From positions 1 through 64,000 of the forward strand of contig CAKSUQ010000006.1 of assembly GCA_934502625.1 (NCBI GenBank): a stretch of DNA of 64,000 bases. The letters run 5' to 3'. The notes beneath the pieces are model-generated. The model did no database searches. It had not been told where the DNA came from and saw only the letters and a list, made by a program, of their open reading frames with translations. This stretch comes from an uncultured Gemmiger sp. Lineage in GTDB: Bacteria; Bacillota; Clostridia; Oscillospirales; Ruminococcaceae. Of this stretch, positions 1-8,958 are shown piece by piece. A program made the translations under genes and the position numbers. Positions within the stretch are counted from its first letter, which is position 1. Each line of letters opens with the position of its first letter.

Positions 1-54
1 AGCGAGAAGGATTTTCTTGCGATGGTGCGGTCTTTCCGCACACAAGGGGAATAA
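1..54 (+). CDS. C-terminal end of an unidentified protein (partial)
   Basis: The frame starting at base 1 is open for 17 codons, ending SFRTQGE and TAA at 52-54, just before a terminator hairpin. It is probably the tail of a plus-strand gene that begins outside the window. Too little remains to name it. Confidence 0.35.
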   Translation, partial: SEKDFLAMVRSFRTQGE

Positions 55-75
55 GCGTTCCTACCACGCAAACAA

Positions 76-109
76 AAAGCCACCCGTCCCATAACGGACA
101 GGTGGCTTT
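76..109. terminator. Bidirectional Rho-independent terminator
   Basis: An inverted repeat (AAAGCCACC...GGTGGCTTT) with A-rich left and T-rich right flanks separates the plus-strand tail at 1-54 from the end of the minus-strand GH13 gene. It can end transcription from both sides. Confidence 0.8.
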
Positions 110-124
110 GCTCTATTTCCAAGC

Positions 125-1447
125 TTACCGCTCGCACTTCCAGAAATGACAGCTGTACGGCTCCAGCGTACTGCCGCCGCCGAAATCGTGGTCGTCCCCT
201 GTGATGAGGTCGACCGCGCGGCCACAGCCCGCGTCAAAATGCGCATCATACGGATTGCCGTCGGCGTTGATGGCGACCAGCACCCGCTCACCGTCGGCAT
301 ACCGCTCAAAAATCAGCTGCTTGGGCTGCACCAGCACATTGCGGTAGCTGCCCCAGCACAGCGCCTTGCTGCCCGTGTGGGCGTGCGCCAGCGCAGCGAT
401 CCATGCGGTCAGGTCGTTCTCCTCCGGCTTCTCGATGGCCGGGCGCAGCGTCGGGTCGCCGTTTTTCTTGTCGCCCTCGACGCCCCACTCGCTGCCGTAG
501 TAGACCGACGGCACACCGGGCATGCCGAAAACAAGGCCATAGATTGGTTTCAGGCAGTTTTTGTCGCTCAGAATCGTCGCAATGCGCGTTACATCGTGGT
601 TATCCACAAAGCTAAGCAGGTGCTTGCCGGTGTACAGGCACCACTGCTCCGCACCAAACTGGCGGTTCAGGCTGTAGCTGATCTCGTGCATGTTGGCGGT
701 GTTGAAGCTGGAATACAGCCCCTTGTAGCACTCGTAGTTCGTTACGCTGTGGCAGGCGTGGTCGTTCATCCAGCGGTTGTAGTCGCCGTGCAGCGTCTCG
801 CCCACCAGCGCAAATTCCGGCTTGATGTTGTCGGCCAAATCGCGCAGCTCCGCCAAAAAGCCGAGGTCAAGGCAGTAGGCCACGTCGAGGCGCAGGCCGT
901 CGATGTCGTAGTCCCGCACCCAGCCGCGCACGACGTCGAACAGGTAGTTCTTGACCGCCGGGTTCTGCAGATTCAGCTTGACGAGCTCGTTGCAGCCTTC
1001 CCACGCCTCGTACCAGAAGCCGTCGTTGTAGTTGGTGTTGCCGTCAAAGCTGATGTGGAACCAGTCCTTGTAGGGGCTGTCCCAGCGCTTTTCCTGCACG
1101 TCGCGGAACGCCCAGAAGCCACGCCCGACGTGGTTAAAGACGCCGTCGAACAAAATCTTGATGCCAGCCGCGTGCAGCGCCGCGCAGACCTGCTTCAGGT
1201 CGCCGTTTGTGCCCAAACGGCAGTCGACCTTGTTGTAGTCGCGGGTGTCGTAGCCGTGGGCGTCGCTCTCGAACAGCGGGTTGAACAGCACGCAGGTCGC
1301 GCCCAGCTTCTTGATATGCTCCACCCAGTCCAGCACCCGCAGGATGCGATGGTTGTCCGCCTGCGCAGGGTCGCCGTCGTTTTGCAGCGGTGCGCCGCAA
1401 AGCCCCAGCGGGTAAATCTGATAAACTACCGCTTCATCGTACCACAT
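125..1447 (-). CDS. GH13 alpha-amylase-family glycosidase
   Basis: This 440-residue enzyme has no signal peptide and should hydrolyse alpha-glucosidic bonds of maltodextrin-type oligosaccharides in the cytoplasm. All four GH13 signatures are visible: DGVFNH (101-106), GLRLDVA with nucleophile D188, GETLHG with acid/base E217, and FVDNHD with D285. A short beta-rich C-terminal domain follows. There is no N-terminal CBM34-like domain, so it is a compact form rather than a classical neopullulanase. The start is supported by GGAAGGAG upstream. It follows a small membrane protein by 18 bp, probably in one transcript. Exact substrate is not determinable. Confidence 0.9.
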   Translation of the reverse strand: MWYDEAVVYQIYPLGLCGAPLQNDGDPAQADNHRILRVLDWVEHIKKLGATCVLFNPLFESDAHGYDTRDYNKVDCRLGTNGDLKQVCAALHAAGIKILFDGVFNHVGRGFWAFRDVQEKRWDSPYKDWFHISFDGNTNYNDGFWYEAWEGCNELVKLNLQNPAVKNYLFDVVRGWVRDYDIDGLRLDVAYCLDLGFLAELRDLADNIKPEFALVGETLHGDYNRWMNDHACHSVTNYECYKGLYSSFNTANMHEISYSLNRQFGAEQWCLYTGKHLLSFVDNHDVTRIATILSDKNCLKPIYGLVFGMPGVPSVYYGSEWGVEGDKKNGDPTLRPAIEKPEENDLTAWIAALAHAHTGSKALCWGSYRNVLVQPKQLIFERYADGERVLVAINADGNPYDAHFDAGCGRAVDLITGDDHDFGGGSTLEPYSCHFWKCER

Positions 1448-1465
1448 GTTTTTCTCCTTCCAAAA

Positions 1466-2005
1466 TCAAAACTTCTTTTTCAGTTTTGGCTTTACCACAA
1501 GATGATAATACCGCGTCAGTGCCGCCAGCGCGCGGTCGCACAGCCAGAACGACAGGTTGCCCGCCGCCAGCAGAGCGGCCAGCATCCCTGTGCCGTCAGC
1601 CAGCAGCTCGTCCAGCACGGCAGGCCCCAGCAGCGCGAACAGCAGCAGATATACCAGCACCGTCGCCGCGTTGAACACCGCGAATTTCAGCACCCAGCGC
1701 AGGGCAGTGCTTTTGATTTTGTTCAGCCGCACGCGCAAAACCGGGTAATACCCCATGACAAACACATAGAAAAACGCCAGCTCGGTCTCCGGCACGAACA
1801 GCACCGCCAAGATCGACACCGTCGCGTAGAGGGTCAGCGCGTACCGTGCGCCGTAGTCCTCCAAAATCGGGATGAGCAGGAACGCCGCCAGCATCGGCGC
1901 GGCGTAGGTGCCGATCTGCAGCGCGCTGCCGATGAGCAGCAGCACCACCGACAGCGCCCCCAGCATCCCGCAAAGGGCAATTTTCTGGCTCTCCGTCTTG
2001 CGCAT
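1466..2005 (-). CDS. Small polytopic membrane protein, possibly ECF S-component-like
   Basis: This 179-residue hydrophobic protein has about five membrane segments and a basic C-terminus (VKPKLKKKF). The start at 2005 is chosen because GGGGAGGG lies 8-9 bases upstream; an ATG 13 codons earlier has no such site. Its size and early helix pattern resemble substrate-binding S components of ECF transporters, but no diagnostic motif was recognised, so this is a weak inference. It is first in a two-gene unit with the GH13 enzyme, behind a strong sigma-A promoter. Confidence 0.6.
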   Translation of the reverse strand: MRKTESQKIALCGMLGALSVVLLLIGSALQIGTYAAPMLAAFLLIPILEDYGARYALTLYATVSILAVLFVPETELAFFYVFVMGYYPVLRVRLNKIKSTALRWVLKFAVFNAATVLVYLLLFALLGPAVLDELLADGTGMLAALLAAGNLSFWLCDRALAALTRYYHLVVKPKLKKKF

Positions 2006-2042
2006 AGCGTTTTCCCTCCCCTTGCCTTTGCAATTCTTGTAC

Positions 2043-2071
2043 ATTATAACTCATTTTGTTTCACATTGCAA
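2043..2071 (-). promoter_or_regulatory. Sigma-A promoter of the membrane protein-GH13 operon
   Basis: On the minus strand TTGCAA (2066-2071) and TATAAT (2043-2048) are separated by 17 bp, shortly before the start at 2005. Positions 2044-2071 recur with one mismatch at 26087-26114. Confidence 0.75.
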
Positions 2072-2205
2072 TAAATCGCTGTATATTTTGCACAAGTCCG
2101 CGTGGGTGCGTGGGATTTTATCAGCCGATTTTTGCAAGGCACCGTGCACTACACCATTACTACACCATTTTATAGGAAAGAGTTTGGATATAACACCATT
2201 TATAT

Positions 2206-2250
2206 ATACCAAGAAAGCGAAGCCCGTAGTCGGCTTCGCTTTCTTGGTAT
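2206..2250 (-). terminator. Terminator of the GH3-GH125 unit
   Basis: A perfect 19-bp stem (ATACCAAGAAAGCGAAGCC with its complement) and a 7-base loop follow the GH125 stop codon. The short sequence ACACCAT is repeated nearby (2150-2195) with no clear role. Confidence 0.85.
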
Positions 2251-2257
2251 AAATGGC

Positions 2258-3526
2258 TTATTTTACGTAGGTTTTGATCAGCAATTCACTATACAACGAA
2301 TTTACCCAGGCGAACCAGGGGCGCGTGTATCGAGAGGGGTCATCCTTGTGGACGCTCTCATGCACATAGCCCGTGCCGTCGTCTGCATGAGCCACCATAT
2401 CAAGAATGGCGCACAGATTTTCCTCCGGTTGGACGGTGAACCCTTGCATGATGATGCCCATCGGCCAGACGAAGTCCGGCTTAGAGTGCGGGCTGCCAAG
2501 ACCAGACAGCGCCTTGCCCGTATAGAAGAACGGGTTGCGCGGAGACAGAGAGAACCGCCGTGTGCTGCGGTACACCGGGTCTGTCTTATCGCAGTAGCCA
2601 TAGTACGGCGCACTGAGCAACCCCGGCACGCCCGCGTCGTCCATCAACAGCTGGTTGCCCAGACCGTCGGTTTCGTAGACGTACATCTTGCCGAACTCAG
2701 CATCTTCAACCGTGCCGTACTTTTCGACGCCGTCACGAATTTCTTTCCCCAAGGCGGCAGCCTCAGCGGAAAGTGCTTCGTCATGCCAGACTATATCCGC
2801 AATTTCGGCCATGTAGCCCAGCACCACAGCCGCGTACATGTTGGCGGGAATATTGTACCCATAGGTGCAGGCGTCGTCGCTGCAGCGGAAGCCGCTCCAC
2901 GTCATGCCGGTGTAGGCCACCGGCGTGCCCAGACCACCGCGAATCAGCGTTTCGGTGGGCCGGTCGGTCTCGCGCTCAAAGCGGTAGGCGGAGTTTTCCT
3001 CGTGGTGCTGCTCGATGCGCCAGATCTTCACGATCCCGGCCAGCCCCTTGTGGACGTCGGCGGTAAAGTGGTCGGTGCGGCCGGTCGCCTTCCAGAGCTG
3101 CCACGCCAGATCCACAGGGAAACAGAGGGAATCCACTTCATACTTGCGCTCCCACTGCCAGTCGGTCTGGCCGCTGCGGTCGGGGGCATAGTGTGCGCCC
3201 GTCGGTCCCGCGTTGAACGCGTTGCCGTAGGGATCCATAGCGATGTAGAAGAACTGCTTTGCCAGCACCGCGCTGACAAATTTGTACACGGCATCGCTGC
3301 GGGCGGCCATAGGCAGGTAGTGGTGCACCTGCGCGGCGGAATCCCGCAGCCACATGGCCGGGATATCGCCCGTGATGATAAACGTGCTGCCGTCCGGCAG
3401 GGTCTGTACCGTGGTCTCGGCGGTGTTCAGGTAGCATTTTGTGAAGCTCTCCTGCAATTTCGCGGGCATCTGCACGGCCAGACGCTCTGCCTCCTGCTTC
3501 AACGCTTCAAACCAGTCAGCCGTCAT
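2258..3526 (-). CDS. GH125 exo-alpha-1,6-mannosidase
   Basis: This 422-residue protein shows the family hallmarks GDIPAMWLRDSAAQ (N-terminal third), NAGPTGAHY and DFVWPMGII, with the usual family length and no signal peptide. GH125 enzymes remove non-reducing alpha-1,6-mannose from N-glycans. It overlaps the GH3 stop codon by ATGA, and its ribosome site GGGAGG lies inside the GH3 coding end, so the two are translationally coupled. With the GH2 beta-mannosidase, GH20 and importer nearby it points to intracellular breakdown of host mannosyl glycans. The family call is secure; the natural substrate is inferred. Confidence 0.93.
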   Translation of the reverse strand: MTADWFEALKQEAERLAVQMPAKLQESFTKCYLNTAETTVQTLPDGSTFIITGDIPAMWLRDSAAQVHHYLPMAARSDAVYKFVSAVLAKQFFYIAMDPYGNAFNAGPTGAHYAPDRSGQTDWQWERKYEVDSLCFPVDLAWQLWKATGRTDHFTADVHKGLAGIVKIWRIEQHHEENSAYRFERETDRPTETLIRGGLGTPVAYTGMTWSGFRCSDDACTYGYNIPANMYAAVVLGYMAEIADIVWHDEALSAEAAALGKEIRDGVEKYGTVEDAEFGKMYVYETDGLGNQLLMDDAGVPGLLSAPYYGYCDKTDPVYRSTRRFSLSPRNPFFYTGKALSGLGSPHSKPDFVWPMGIIMQGFTVQPEENLCAILDMVAHADDGTGYVHESVHKDDPSRYTRPWFAWVNSLYSELLIKTYVK

Positions 3527-5664
3527 TGTAAACCTCCCAATTTTATGGTTACTGTGGGTATTGCCGCTCCTGTCAGGGTGACGGTGCGTGCATCTGGTTG
3601 ACCGCCGCCCAGCGAAAGCTCCGCTTCGGCGGCGGTGTAGACTTCACGCCCTAATGCGTCGTACTCGGCAAAGGCTGTTTTCGGCAAGGTGAACGTCACT
3701 TCTTCGCTTTGTCCCTGCTCCAGCGTCACGCGGCGGAAGGCGGTCAGGCTGCGGTTGGGCACGCGACCCGCCGCGCCGATAAGCCGCACATAGACCTGCG
3801 CCACATCGGTACCCGCGCGGCGGCTCATATTTGTTACCACCGCGCGCAGGGTGCAGCCGCCGTCCGGTGTAGTTTCGGCGGTCAAATCCGTGTAGGCGAA
3901 TGTTGAATAGGACAGCCCGTACCCGAACGGGTAGAGCGGCTCATGCTCCATAAACCGATAGGTGCGCCCCTGCATGGCATAGTCGGTGAAGGGCGGCAAT
4001 TCCTCGGTAGTGCGGTAAAACGTGACCGGCAGCTTGCCGCTTGGGTTGACCTGACCGAAAATCGCCCGCCCCACTGCCAAGCCGCCCATTTGGCCGGGAT
4101 ACCACGCCTGGAGTACAGCATTGCACAGGTCGGCTTCGGTGCCCAGAGCCATTGCGCTGCCCGTGGCGTTGACCAGCACGATGGGCTTGCCCACGGCGGC
4201 GACCTCTTGAATCAGGCGGCGCTGGGGCAGCGGCAGCAGCAGGTCAGCTTTGTCCGCACCCGCGTAGCTGTTGTTGGCATCGCCCTCCTCGCCCTCCAGC
4301 GTTCCATTCAGGCCGATGCAGAGAATGACCACATCGGCACGGCGAGCCATTGCCACGGCTTCACTGCGGCGGTCATCCGGCTCGGCCAGTGCTTCGACGT
4401 TCTCCCGCCAGAGGTGGCAGCCCTCGGACACCATGAGCCGCACATCCGGGTTTCCTTGTTTTGCCACAGCGCGGATTCCATCCAGCAGCGTGTAATGCTC
4501 AGTGGCCGTGCCGTTGTAGTTGCCTTTCAAAATTTCCACCGTGTCAGCGTTGGGGCCGATGACGGCAATCGTCTTGCAGGCCTTTGCGTCCAGCGGCAGC
4601 AGGCCGTCGTTTTTCAGCAGCACCAGACATTCCTCGGCGGCGGTCAGGGCTGCGGCATGGTGGGCGGGGGTGTCGTTTTCCTCATAGGGTATCGCGTCAA
4701 ACGGGCAGTCCTTGTCAAACATGCCCAGACGCATTCGGGTCATCATCAGGTGAGTCACAGCGGCGTCGACATCTTCCTCGGTAACAAGGCCCATCGCCAG
4801 CGCCTGGCGCATGTGGGGGTAGACCTGACCGCAGTTCAGGTCACAGCCGCTGGTCAGCGCCAGAGCAGCGCTTTCCTCAACCGTATTGGTGACCTTATGC
4901 CCCTTGTGGAAGTCTTTCACCGCGCCGCAGTCCGAGACAAAGTATCCGTCAAAACCCCATTCCTCGCGCAGCAGGTCACTGATAAGCGCATGGCTGCCGC
5001 AGGCAGGTTCACCGTTCACGCAGTTGTACCCGCCCATGACGCCCTCGACGCGGGCTTCCTGCACGCAGCGGCGGAACGCCGGGAAGTAGGTTTCTGCCAA
5101 ATCCTGCTCGCTGACCTGCGCGTTAAAAGAATGTCTCCCCTGCTCCGGGCCGGAGTGAGCCGCAAAATGCTTGACACAGGCTGCGGCCTTCAGCCGCTTG
5201 CCGTCGCCCTGAATGCCTTTTATATAGGCCGTGCCCATGCTGCCTGTCAGGTAGGGATCCTCGCCGTAGGTTTCGTGGCCACGACCCCAGCGCGGGTCGC
5301 GGAAAATATTGATGTTGGGTGCCCAGAATGTCAGCCCCTTGTACAAACCGCGGTCATCCTCTTCCCGGGCGGCGTTGTACTTGGCGCGGCCCTCTGTGGA
5401 CGTAATATCGCCAATTTTCTGCACTAGGTCGGTGTCAAACGTTGCGGCCAATGCAATCGACTGGGGGAAGACCGTGGCCGCACCCGCGCGGGCCACGCCG
5501 TGCAGGGCTTCGTTCCACCAATTGTAGGCGGGGATACCCAGCCGCGGGATAGCCGGGGTCGCAAAGCAGATTTGCGAGAGCTTTTCGTCTAGTGTCATGC
5601 GTTCCACAAGGTCCTGCACGCGCTCGGCGTCGGGGCGTGTGGTATCGAGATAAACAGGTGCCAT
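3523..5664 (-). CDS. GH3 beta-glycosidase with C-terminal Fn3-like domain
   Basis: A 713-residue enzyme with the GH3 N-domain (WNEALHGVARAG, DPRWGRGHETYGEDP, KHFAAHSG) and the nucleophile in SDCGAV (D245), an alpha/beta sandwich domain, then a fibronectin-III-like tail. The SDCGA signature belongs to the xylosidase/glucosidase side of GH3, not the NagZ side, so GlcNAc release is less likely. No signal peptide. The start at 5664 is preferred over upstream ATGs because GAGGG lies 7 bp upstream. It is followed immediately by GH125. Candidate activities are beta-glucosidase or beta-xylosidase. Confidence 0.9.
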   Translation of the reverse strand: MAPVYLDTTRPDAERVQDLVERMTLDEKLSQICFATPAIPRLGIPAYNWWNEALHGVARAGAATVFPQSIALAATFDTDLVQKIGDITSTEGRAKYNAAREEDDRGLYKGLTFWAPNINIFRDPRWGRGHETYGEDPYLTGSMGTAYIKGIQGDGKRLKAAACVKHFAAHSGPEQGRHSFNAQVSEQDLAETYFPAFRRCVQEARVEGVMGGYNCVNGEPACGSHALISDLLREEWGFDGYFVSDCGAVKDFHKGHKVTNTVEESAALALTSGCDLNCGQVYPHMRQALAMGLVTEEDVDAAVTHLMMTRMRLGMFDKDCPFDAIPYEENDTPAHHAAALTAAEECLVLLKNDGLLPLDAKACKTIAVIGPNADTVEILKGNYNGTATEHYTLLDGIRAVAKQGNPDVRLMVSEGCHLWRENVEALAEPDDRRSEAVAMARRADVVILCIGLNGTLEGEEGDANNSYAGADKADLLLPLPQRRLIQEVAAVGKPIVLVNATGSAMALGTEADLCNAVLQAWYPGQMGGLAVGRAIFGQVNPSGKLPVTFYRTTEELPPFTDYAMQGRTYRFMEHEPLYPFGYGLSYSTFAYTDLTAETTPDGGCTLRAVVTNMSRRAGTDVAQVYVRLIGAAGRVPNRSLTAFRRVTLEQGQSEEVTFTLPKTAFAEYDALGREVYTAAEAELSLGGGQPDARTVTLTGAAIPTVTIKLGGLQ

Positions 5665-5683
5665 GGTCATACCCTCTTTGCAA

Positions 5684-5718
5684 AAAAGGCGCACATTCCC
5701 AGAGAACGCGCGCCTTTT
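5684..5718 (-). terminator. Terminator between the ridA-like gene and GH3
   Basis: Read on the minus strand, AAAAGGCGC pairs with GTGCGCCTTTT and is followed by six Ts. It should end or attenuate the importer/D-amino-acid transcript before GH3. No separate strong promoter for GH3 was seen in the 67-bp gap, so partial read-through is possible. Confidence 0.65.
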
Positions 5719-5731
5719 GGTTTATTGCGGA

Positions 5732-6193
5732 TTATTCGACTTCAAAGATTGCTTCGGTCTCGACGGGGATATTGCCGGGCAGGACGTTCATGCCGACTGC
5801 AGAGCGAGTCGGGGCACCGGCATCCTCACCAAAGAGGTCAACCAGCAGCTGGGAGCCGCCGTTGGCCACGAAGGGCTGCTCATAGAAGTCGTCGGCGCTG
5901 TTGACGAAGACCAGAATCTTGACAACCTGCTTAACCTTGTTCAAATCGCCAATTTCCTTTTCCAGCACAGCCAAGACATTCAGCATCGAGTTGCGGGACT
6001 GGATCTGAGCCTCCTCCTTGGTCATGGTCTGGCCGACGCGACCCACAACGGGCTTATCGATGACAGGGCCGCAGCCGGAAATGTACACCAGATTGCCGCC
6101 GAACCGCTTAGAGGAGGAGTACACGCCGCCCTTGGGGGGCACAGCGGGCAGTTCCAGACCGAGTTTCTTCAGTTTTGCATAGACATCTTTCAT
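5732..6193 (-). CDS. RidA/YjgF-family enamine/imine deaminase
   Basis: This 153-residue protein matches the YjgF/YER057c/UK114 fold family (VYISGCGPVID; RNSMLNVLAVLEKE; PTRSAVGMNVLPGNIPVE). RidA proteins hydrolyse reactive enamine/imine intermediates released by PLP enzymes such as serine/threonine dehydratases. It lies 30 bp after the D-amino-acid deacylase and two genes after a PLP enzyme of the D-serine dehydratase family, which could generate such intermediates. The start has AAGGAG upstream. Family certain; exact substrate inferred. Confidence 0.88.
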   Translation of the reverse strand: MKDVYAKLKKLGLELPAVPPKGGVYSSSKRFGGNLVYISGCGPVIDKPVVGRVGQTMTKEEAQIQSRNSMLNVLAVLEKEIGDLNKVKQVVKILVFVNSADDFYEQPFVANGGSQLLVDLFGEDAGAPTRSAVGMNVLPGNIPVETEAIFEVE

Positions 6194-6223
6194 GGTAGAA
6201 TATCTCCTTTTTTGCTCATAAAA

Positions 6224-7819
6224 TTATTTCTTGATGGTAACGCCGCAATCTCTGCGGCGCAGCGTATCGTTTTCTACAGCGATCTTGCCGTTGATGAGGG
6301 TCGCGCGCAGCCCGGTGCAGAGCTGCTTCGGGTTATCATAAGTCGCATGGTCGGCAATGCTTGCTGGGTCAAACACCGCGATATCCGCCTTGCGACCCAC
6401 TTCAATCACGCCGCGGTCGTTAAGCCCCAGCCGGGCGGCGGGCATGGCGGTCATCTTATGGATGGCCTGAGGCAGCGTCAGCACGCCGCGCTCCCGCACG
6501 AAGTCCCGCAATACTTTCGGGAAGCTGCCGTACAGCCGCGGGTGCGGGCAGTCGCTGATACCGTAGAGCGAGTCGGAAATAATCATCGACCACGGCAGCT
6601 TGGCAATCGTGTCCACATCCTTGGGATCCATGCTCAGCAGGATAATGCCCACCTTGCCATCCTCGTCGCAGAGCAGCTCGCACATGAAGTCGGTGGGCTC
6701 GTCGTAACCCGCCAGCTTGGCCGCCGCGGCAAAGTTCATGTTGGAGAAGCGGCGGTTTCCGGGCTTGATCACGCTGCTGATGACGATGCGCTGCCACCCG
6801 ATGGCCGTGACCATGTTGTCCCAGCCGGGGTGGTCGGCGTAGATTTCGCGGCGGGCGTTGGCGCGCCCCTGCTCCGTGGAGAGGGCAGCCAGCGTCTCGG
6901 CCATTGTGTCCTTCATCAGGGTCGGCGGCAGCAGACTGACAAGGGTCGTCGAGCCGCCGTCGTAGGGGTAGAAGTCGGCGGTCACATCCTGACCGGCAGC
7001 GCGAGCCTTTTCAATCAGGTCGATGGCCTCGAGGATGTTTTTGCCCCAGTTCTTGACACCCGTCACTTTAAAGTGGCTGACGTTCAGCGGCACGCCTGCT
7101 TCCTTGGCGATTTCAATGACCTCGGCTACACTGGGCACCAGATTATCGCCCTCGCCGCGGATGTGGGTGGCCAGCACACGGCCGTAGGGCGCGGCGGCGC
7201 TGATTAGCTCTACGAATTCCTTGCGGGAGGAGTAGCACTCCGGCTGGTACATGATGCCAGTGGTCAGACCCACCGCACCGGCCTGCATGGCTTCATCGAT
7301 GTAGCCGCGAGCCCAGTCCAACTCCTTTTGGGTGAACGGTGCACGGCCATAGCCCTTGACGGCAGCCCGCAGCGTGCCGATGCCCACATAGCTGCCGATG
7401 TTCAGCGGTTTGTCGGTCTTATCCAGCGCGTCGACGTACTCATGGAAGTGCTCCATCCGCATCGTGTCCGGCGTGGGGCCAAGGCAGGGTTCGATGTAAT
7501 CGGAAATCTGCTGAGCCGTCTCAGGACGGACAGGCAGCGGAGCCAGCCCGCAGTTGCCGCCGATGATGGTCGCCAGACCCTGAGCGGTCTCGATGCGGCC
7601 AAAGTCCGGGTCGACGAGCGCCGCAGTGTCGCAGTGGCGGTGGGTATCGATAAAGCCCGGCGCCACCGCCAATCCCGCCGCGTCGATGACTGTATCAACC
7701 TCGGCGTCAATATGCGGGGCGACGGCTTCAATCTTGTCATCCTGCACCAACACATCGGCGGCAAATCCCTCCGCGCCGGTGCCATCGTAGACCGTGCCTT
7801 TTTGGATGAGCGTTCTCAT
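6224..7819 (-). CDS. N-acyl-D-amino-acid deacylase (amidohydrolase superfamily)
   Basis: A 531-residue metal-dependent hydrolase with the amidohydrolase opening APGFIDTHRHCD (metal-binding H-x-H near residue 60), IIGGNCGLAP and ATHIRGEGD, typical of D-aminoacylase/N-acyl-D-glutamate deacylase. It should free D-amino acids from N-acylated forms in the cytoplasm. The start overlaps the stop of the preceding PLP-enzyme gene by ATGA, showing translational coupling. D-hydantoinase or iso-dipeptidase activity is a less likely alternative. Confidence 0.87.
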   Translation of the reverse strand: MRTLIQKGTVYDGTGAEGFAADVLVQDDKIEAVAPHIDAEVDTVIDAAGLAVAPGFIDTHRHCDTAALVDPDFGRIETAQGLATIIGGNCGLAPLPVRPETAQQISDYIEPCLGPTPDTMRMEHFHEYVDALDKTDKPLNIGSYVGIGTLRAAVKGYGRAPFTQKELDWARGYIDEAMQAGAVGLTTGIMYQPECYSSRKEFVELISAAAPYGRVLATHIRGEGDNLVPSVAEVIEIAKEAGVPLNVSHFKVTGVKNWGKNILEAIDLIEKARAAGQDVTADFYPYDGGSTTLVSLLPPTLMKDTMAETLAALSTEQGRANARREIYADHPGWDNMVTAIGWQRIVISSVIKPGNRRFSNMNFAAAAKLAGYDEPTDFMCELLCDEDGKVGIILLSMDPKDVDTIAKLPWSMIISDSLYGISDCPHPRLYGSFPKVLRDFVRERGVLTLPQAIHKMTAMPAARLGLNDRGVIEVGRKADIAVFDPASIADHATYDNPKQLCTGLRATLINGKIAVENDTLRRRDCGVTIKK

Positions 7820-8931
7820 ACCAGCATCCCCCTCGCCGCGACCTTTTCCTTACGCAGGGTCTCCCCATCGTAGAGGTAGACCTCGTTCTGCTGGTTGATG
7901 GTGGTGCAGACGTGGATAGGAATCAGTTCGACGATATCACCCACATGCAGGCCGGTATCGCCCTTCTTGCTGGTCAGGATGCCGTGTTCCTCGTTCATGC
8001 GCAGCAGCTGCAAATCGTCGTTGCCCGCCACCACGGCGTAACCCGGGTAATAGTAGGGCGGCGTCTCAGGCACGATGTCCATGTAGAAGGTCTTCGTGCC
8101 GCCGTCCAGCACGGCGTATTCCTTGCTAGGGGTGCTGACGACAGTGGCATAGACGCGCACGGCGATTTCGTCCAGCGTGGCCGCGCCCTCTTTCGTCAGC
8201 ATAAAGTCGTTGAAAATGTAGGTGCCGGGGCGAACCTCGGTGACTTTTCCGGTCTTGGCAACCTCGATGCCCGTGGGGGTGGAGCCCGCGCTGATATCGG
8301 TGATGGGCACACCCGCAGCGCGGATGCTCTCGGCAATTTGCTGCATCAGCTCGCCCTCTTCGGCGGCGGCCTCGCACTTATCCAGCGTCGGCGCGTCGTG
8401 GTAGACCAAGCTCTTGAAGGTGTAGATGCCCGTCAGATTCAGGTTGGGCAGGTTGTGGATGGCCACGGCCAGTGCGGCTGCCTTGTCGCGCTCCACGCCC
8501 GTGCGCTTGGCACCTGTGTCAACCTCCAACCGGACTTCCAACGTAACGCCAGCCTCGACGGCGGCGGCACTTAGCGGCTTGGCGATTTCCAGACTGTCAA
8601 CGCCTAAGATAAGGCGGCGCAGGCGCTTGGCCAGCGCAATGACGCGGCGCACACGGAAGTCACCGACCATCGGGTAGGCGATGAAGATATCGTCCACACC
8701 GCCGTCAGCCATAACCTCGGCCTCGCCAACCTTGGCACAGGTCACGCCGTCGGCTCCGGCTGCCAGCTGCATTTTGGCGAACAGCGGCATTTTATGGGTT
8801 TTGATATGCGGGCGCAGCTTGACGCCGCAGGCATCGCACGCAGCCTGCATTTTTTTGATGTTTTCCTCCGCCATGCGGGTATCCAGCACAACGCAGGGTG
8901 TCTCCAACTGGTGCAGAAGTTCTTTGTCCAT
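7816..8931 (-). CDS. D-serine dehydratase / D-threonine aldolase-like PLP enzyme (DSD1 family)
   Basis: This 371-residue fold-type III PLP protein has the alanine-racemase-like barrel with the PLP lysine in RPHIKTHK and a C-terminal metal site like that of chicken-type D-serine dehydratase (HVCTTINQQNEVYLYDG, His and Cys ligands). It probably dehydrates or cleaves a D-hydroxy amino acid. The start at 8931 is chosen because AAGGAG lies 7 bp upstream; an ATG nine codons earlier lacks a site. It sits 27 bp after GH2 beta-mannosidase and is coupled to the deacylase. D-serine versus D-threonine cannot be decided. Confidence 0.85.
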   Translation of the reverse strand: MDKELLHQLETPCVVLDTRMAEENIKKMQAACDACGVKLRPHIKTHKMPLFAKMQLAAGADGVTCAKVGEAEVMADGGVDDIFIAYPMVGDFRVRRVIALAKRLRRLILGVDSLEIAKPLSAAAVEAGVTLEVRLEVDTGAKRTGVERDKAAALAVAIHNLPNLNLTGIYTFKSLVYHDAPTLDKCEAAAEEGELMQQIAESIRAAGVPITDISAGSTPTGIEVAKTGKVTEVRPGTYIFNDFMLTKEGAATLDEIAVRVYATVVSTPSKEYAVLDGGTKTFYMDIVPETPPYYYPGYAVVAGNDDLQLLRMNEEHGILTSKKGDTGLHVGDIVELIPIHVCTTINQQNEVYLYDGETLRKEKVAARGMLV

Positions 8932-8958
8932 ATGAAGTCTCCTTTCCGTTTTGCTCAT

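Noticed and set aside
146-2074. Long plus-strand open frame (642 codons) over the GH13 and membrane protein genes
   Set aside because: It lies antisense to two genes with clear motifs and ribosome sites; composition (Val/Ala/Arg/Gln-rich, no motifs) is that of a shadow frame in GC-rich DNA. The same applies to other long antisense frames, e.g. 3943-5427, 5663-7207, 21204-23054 and 32955-34478.
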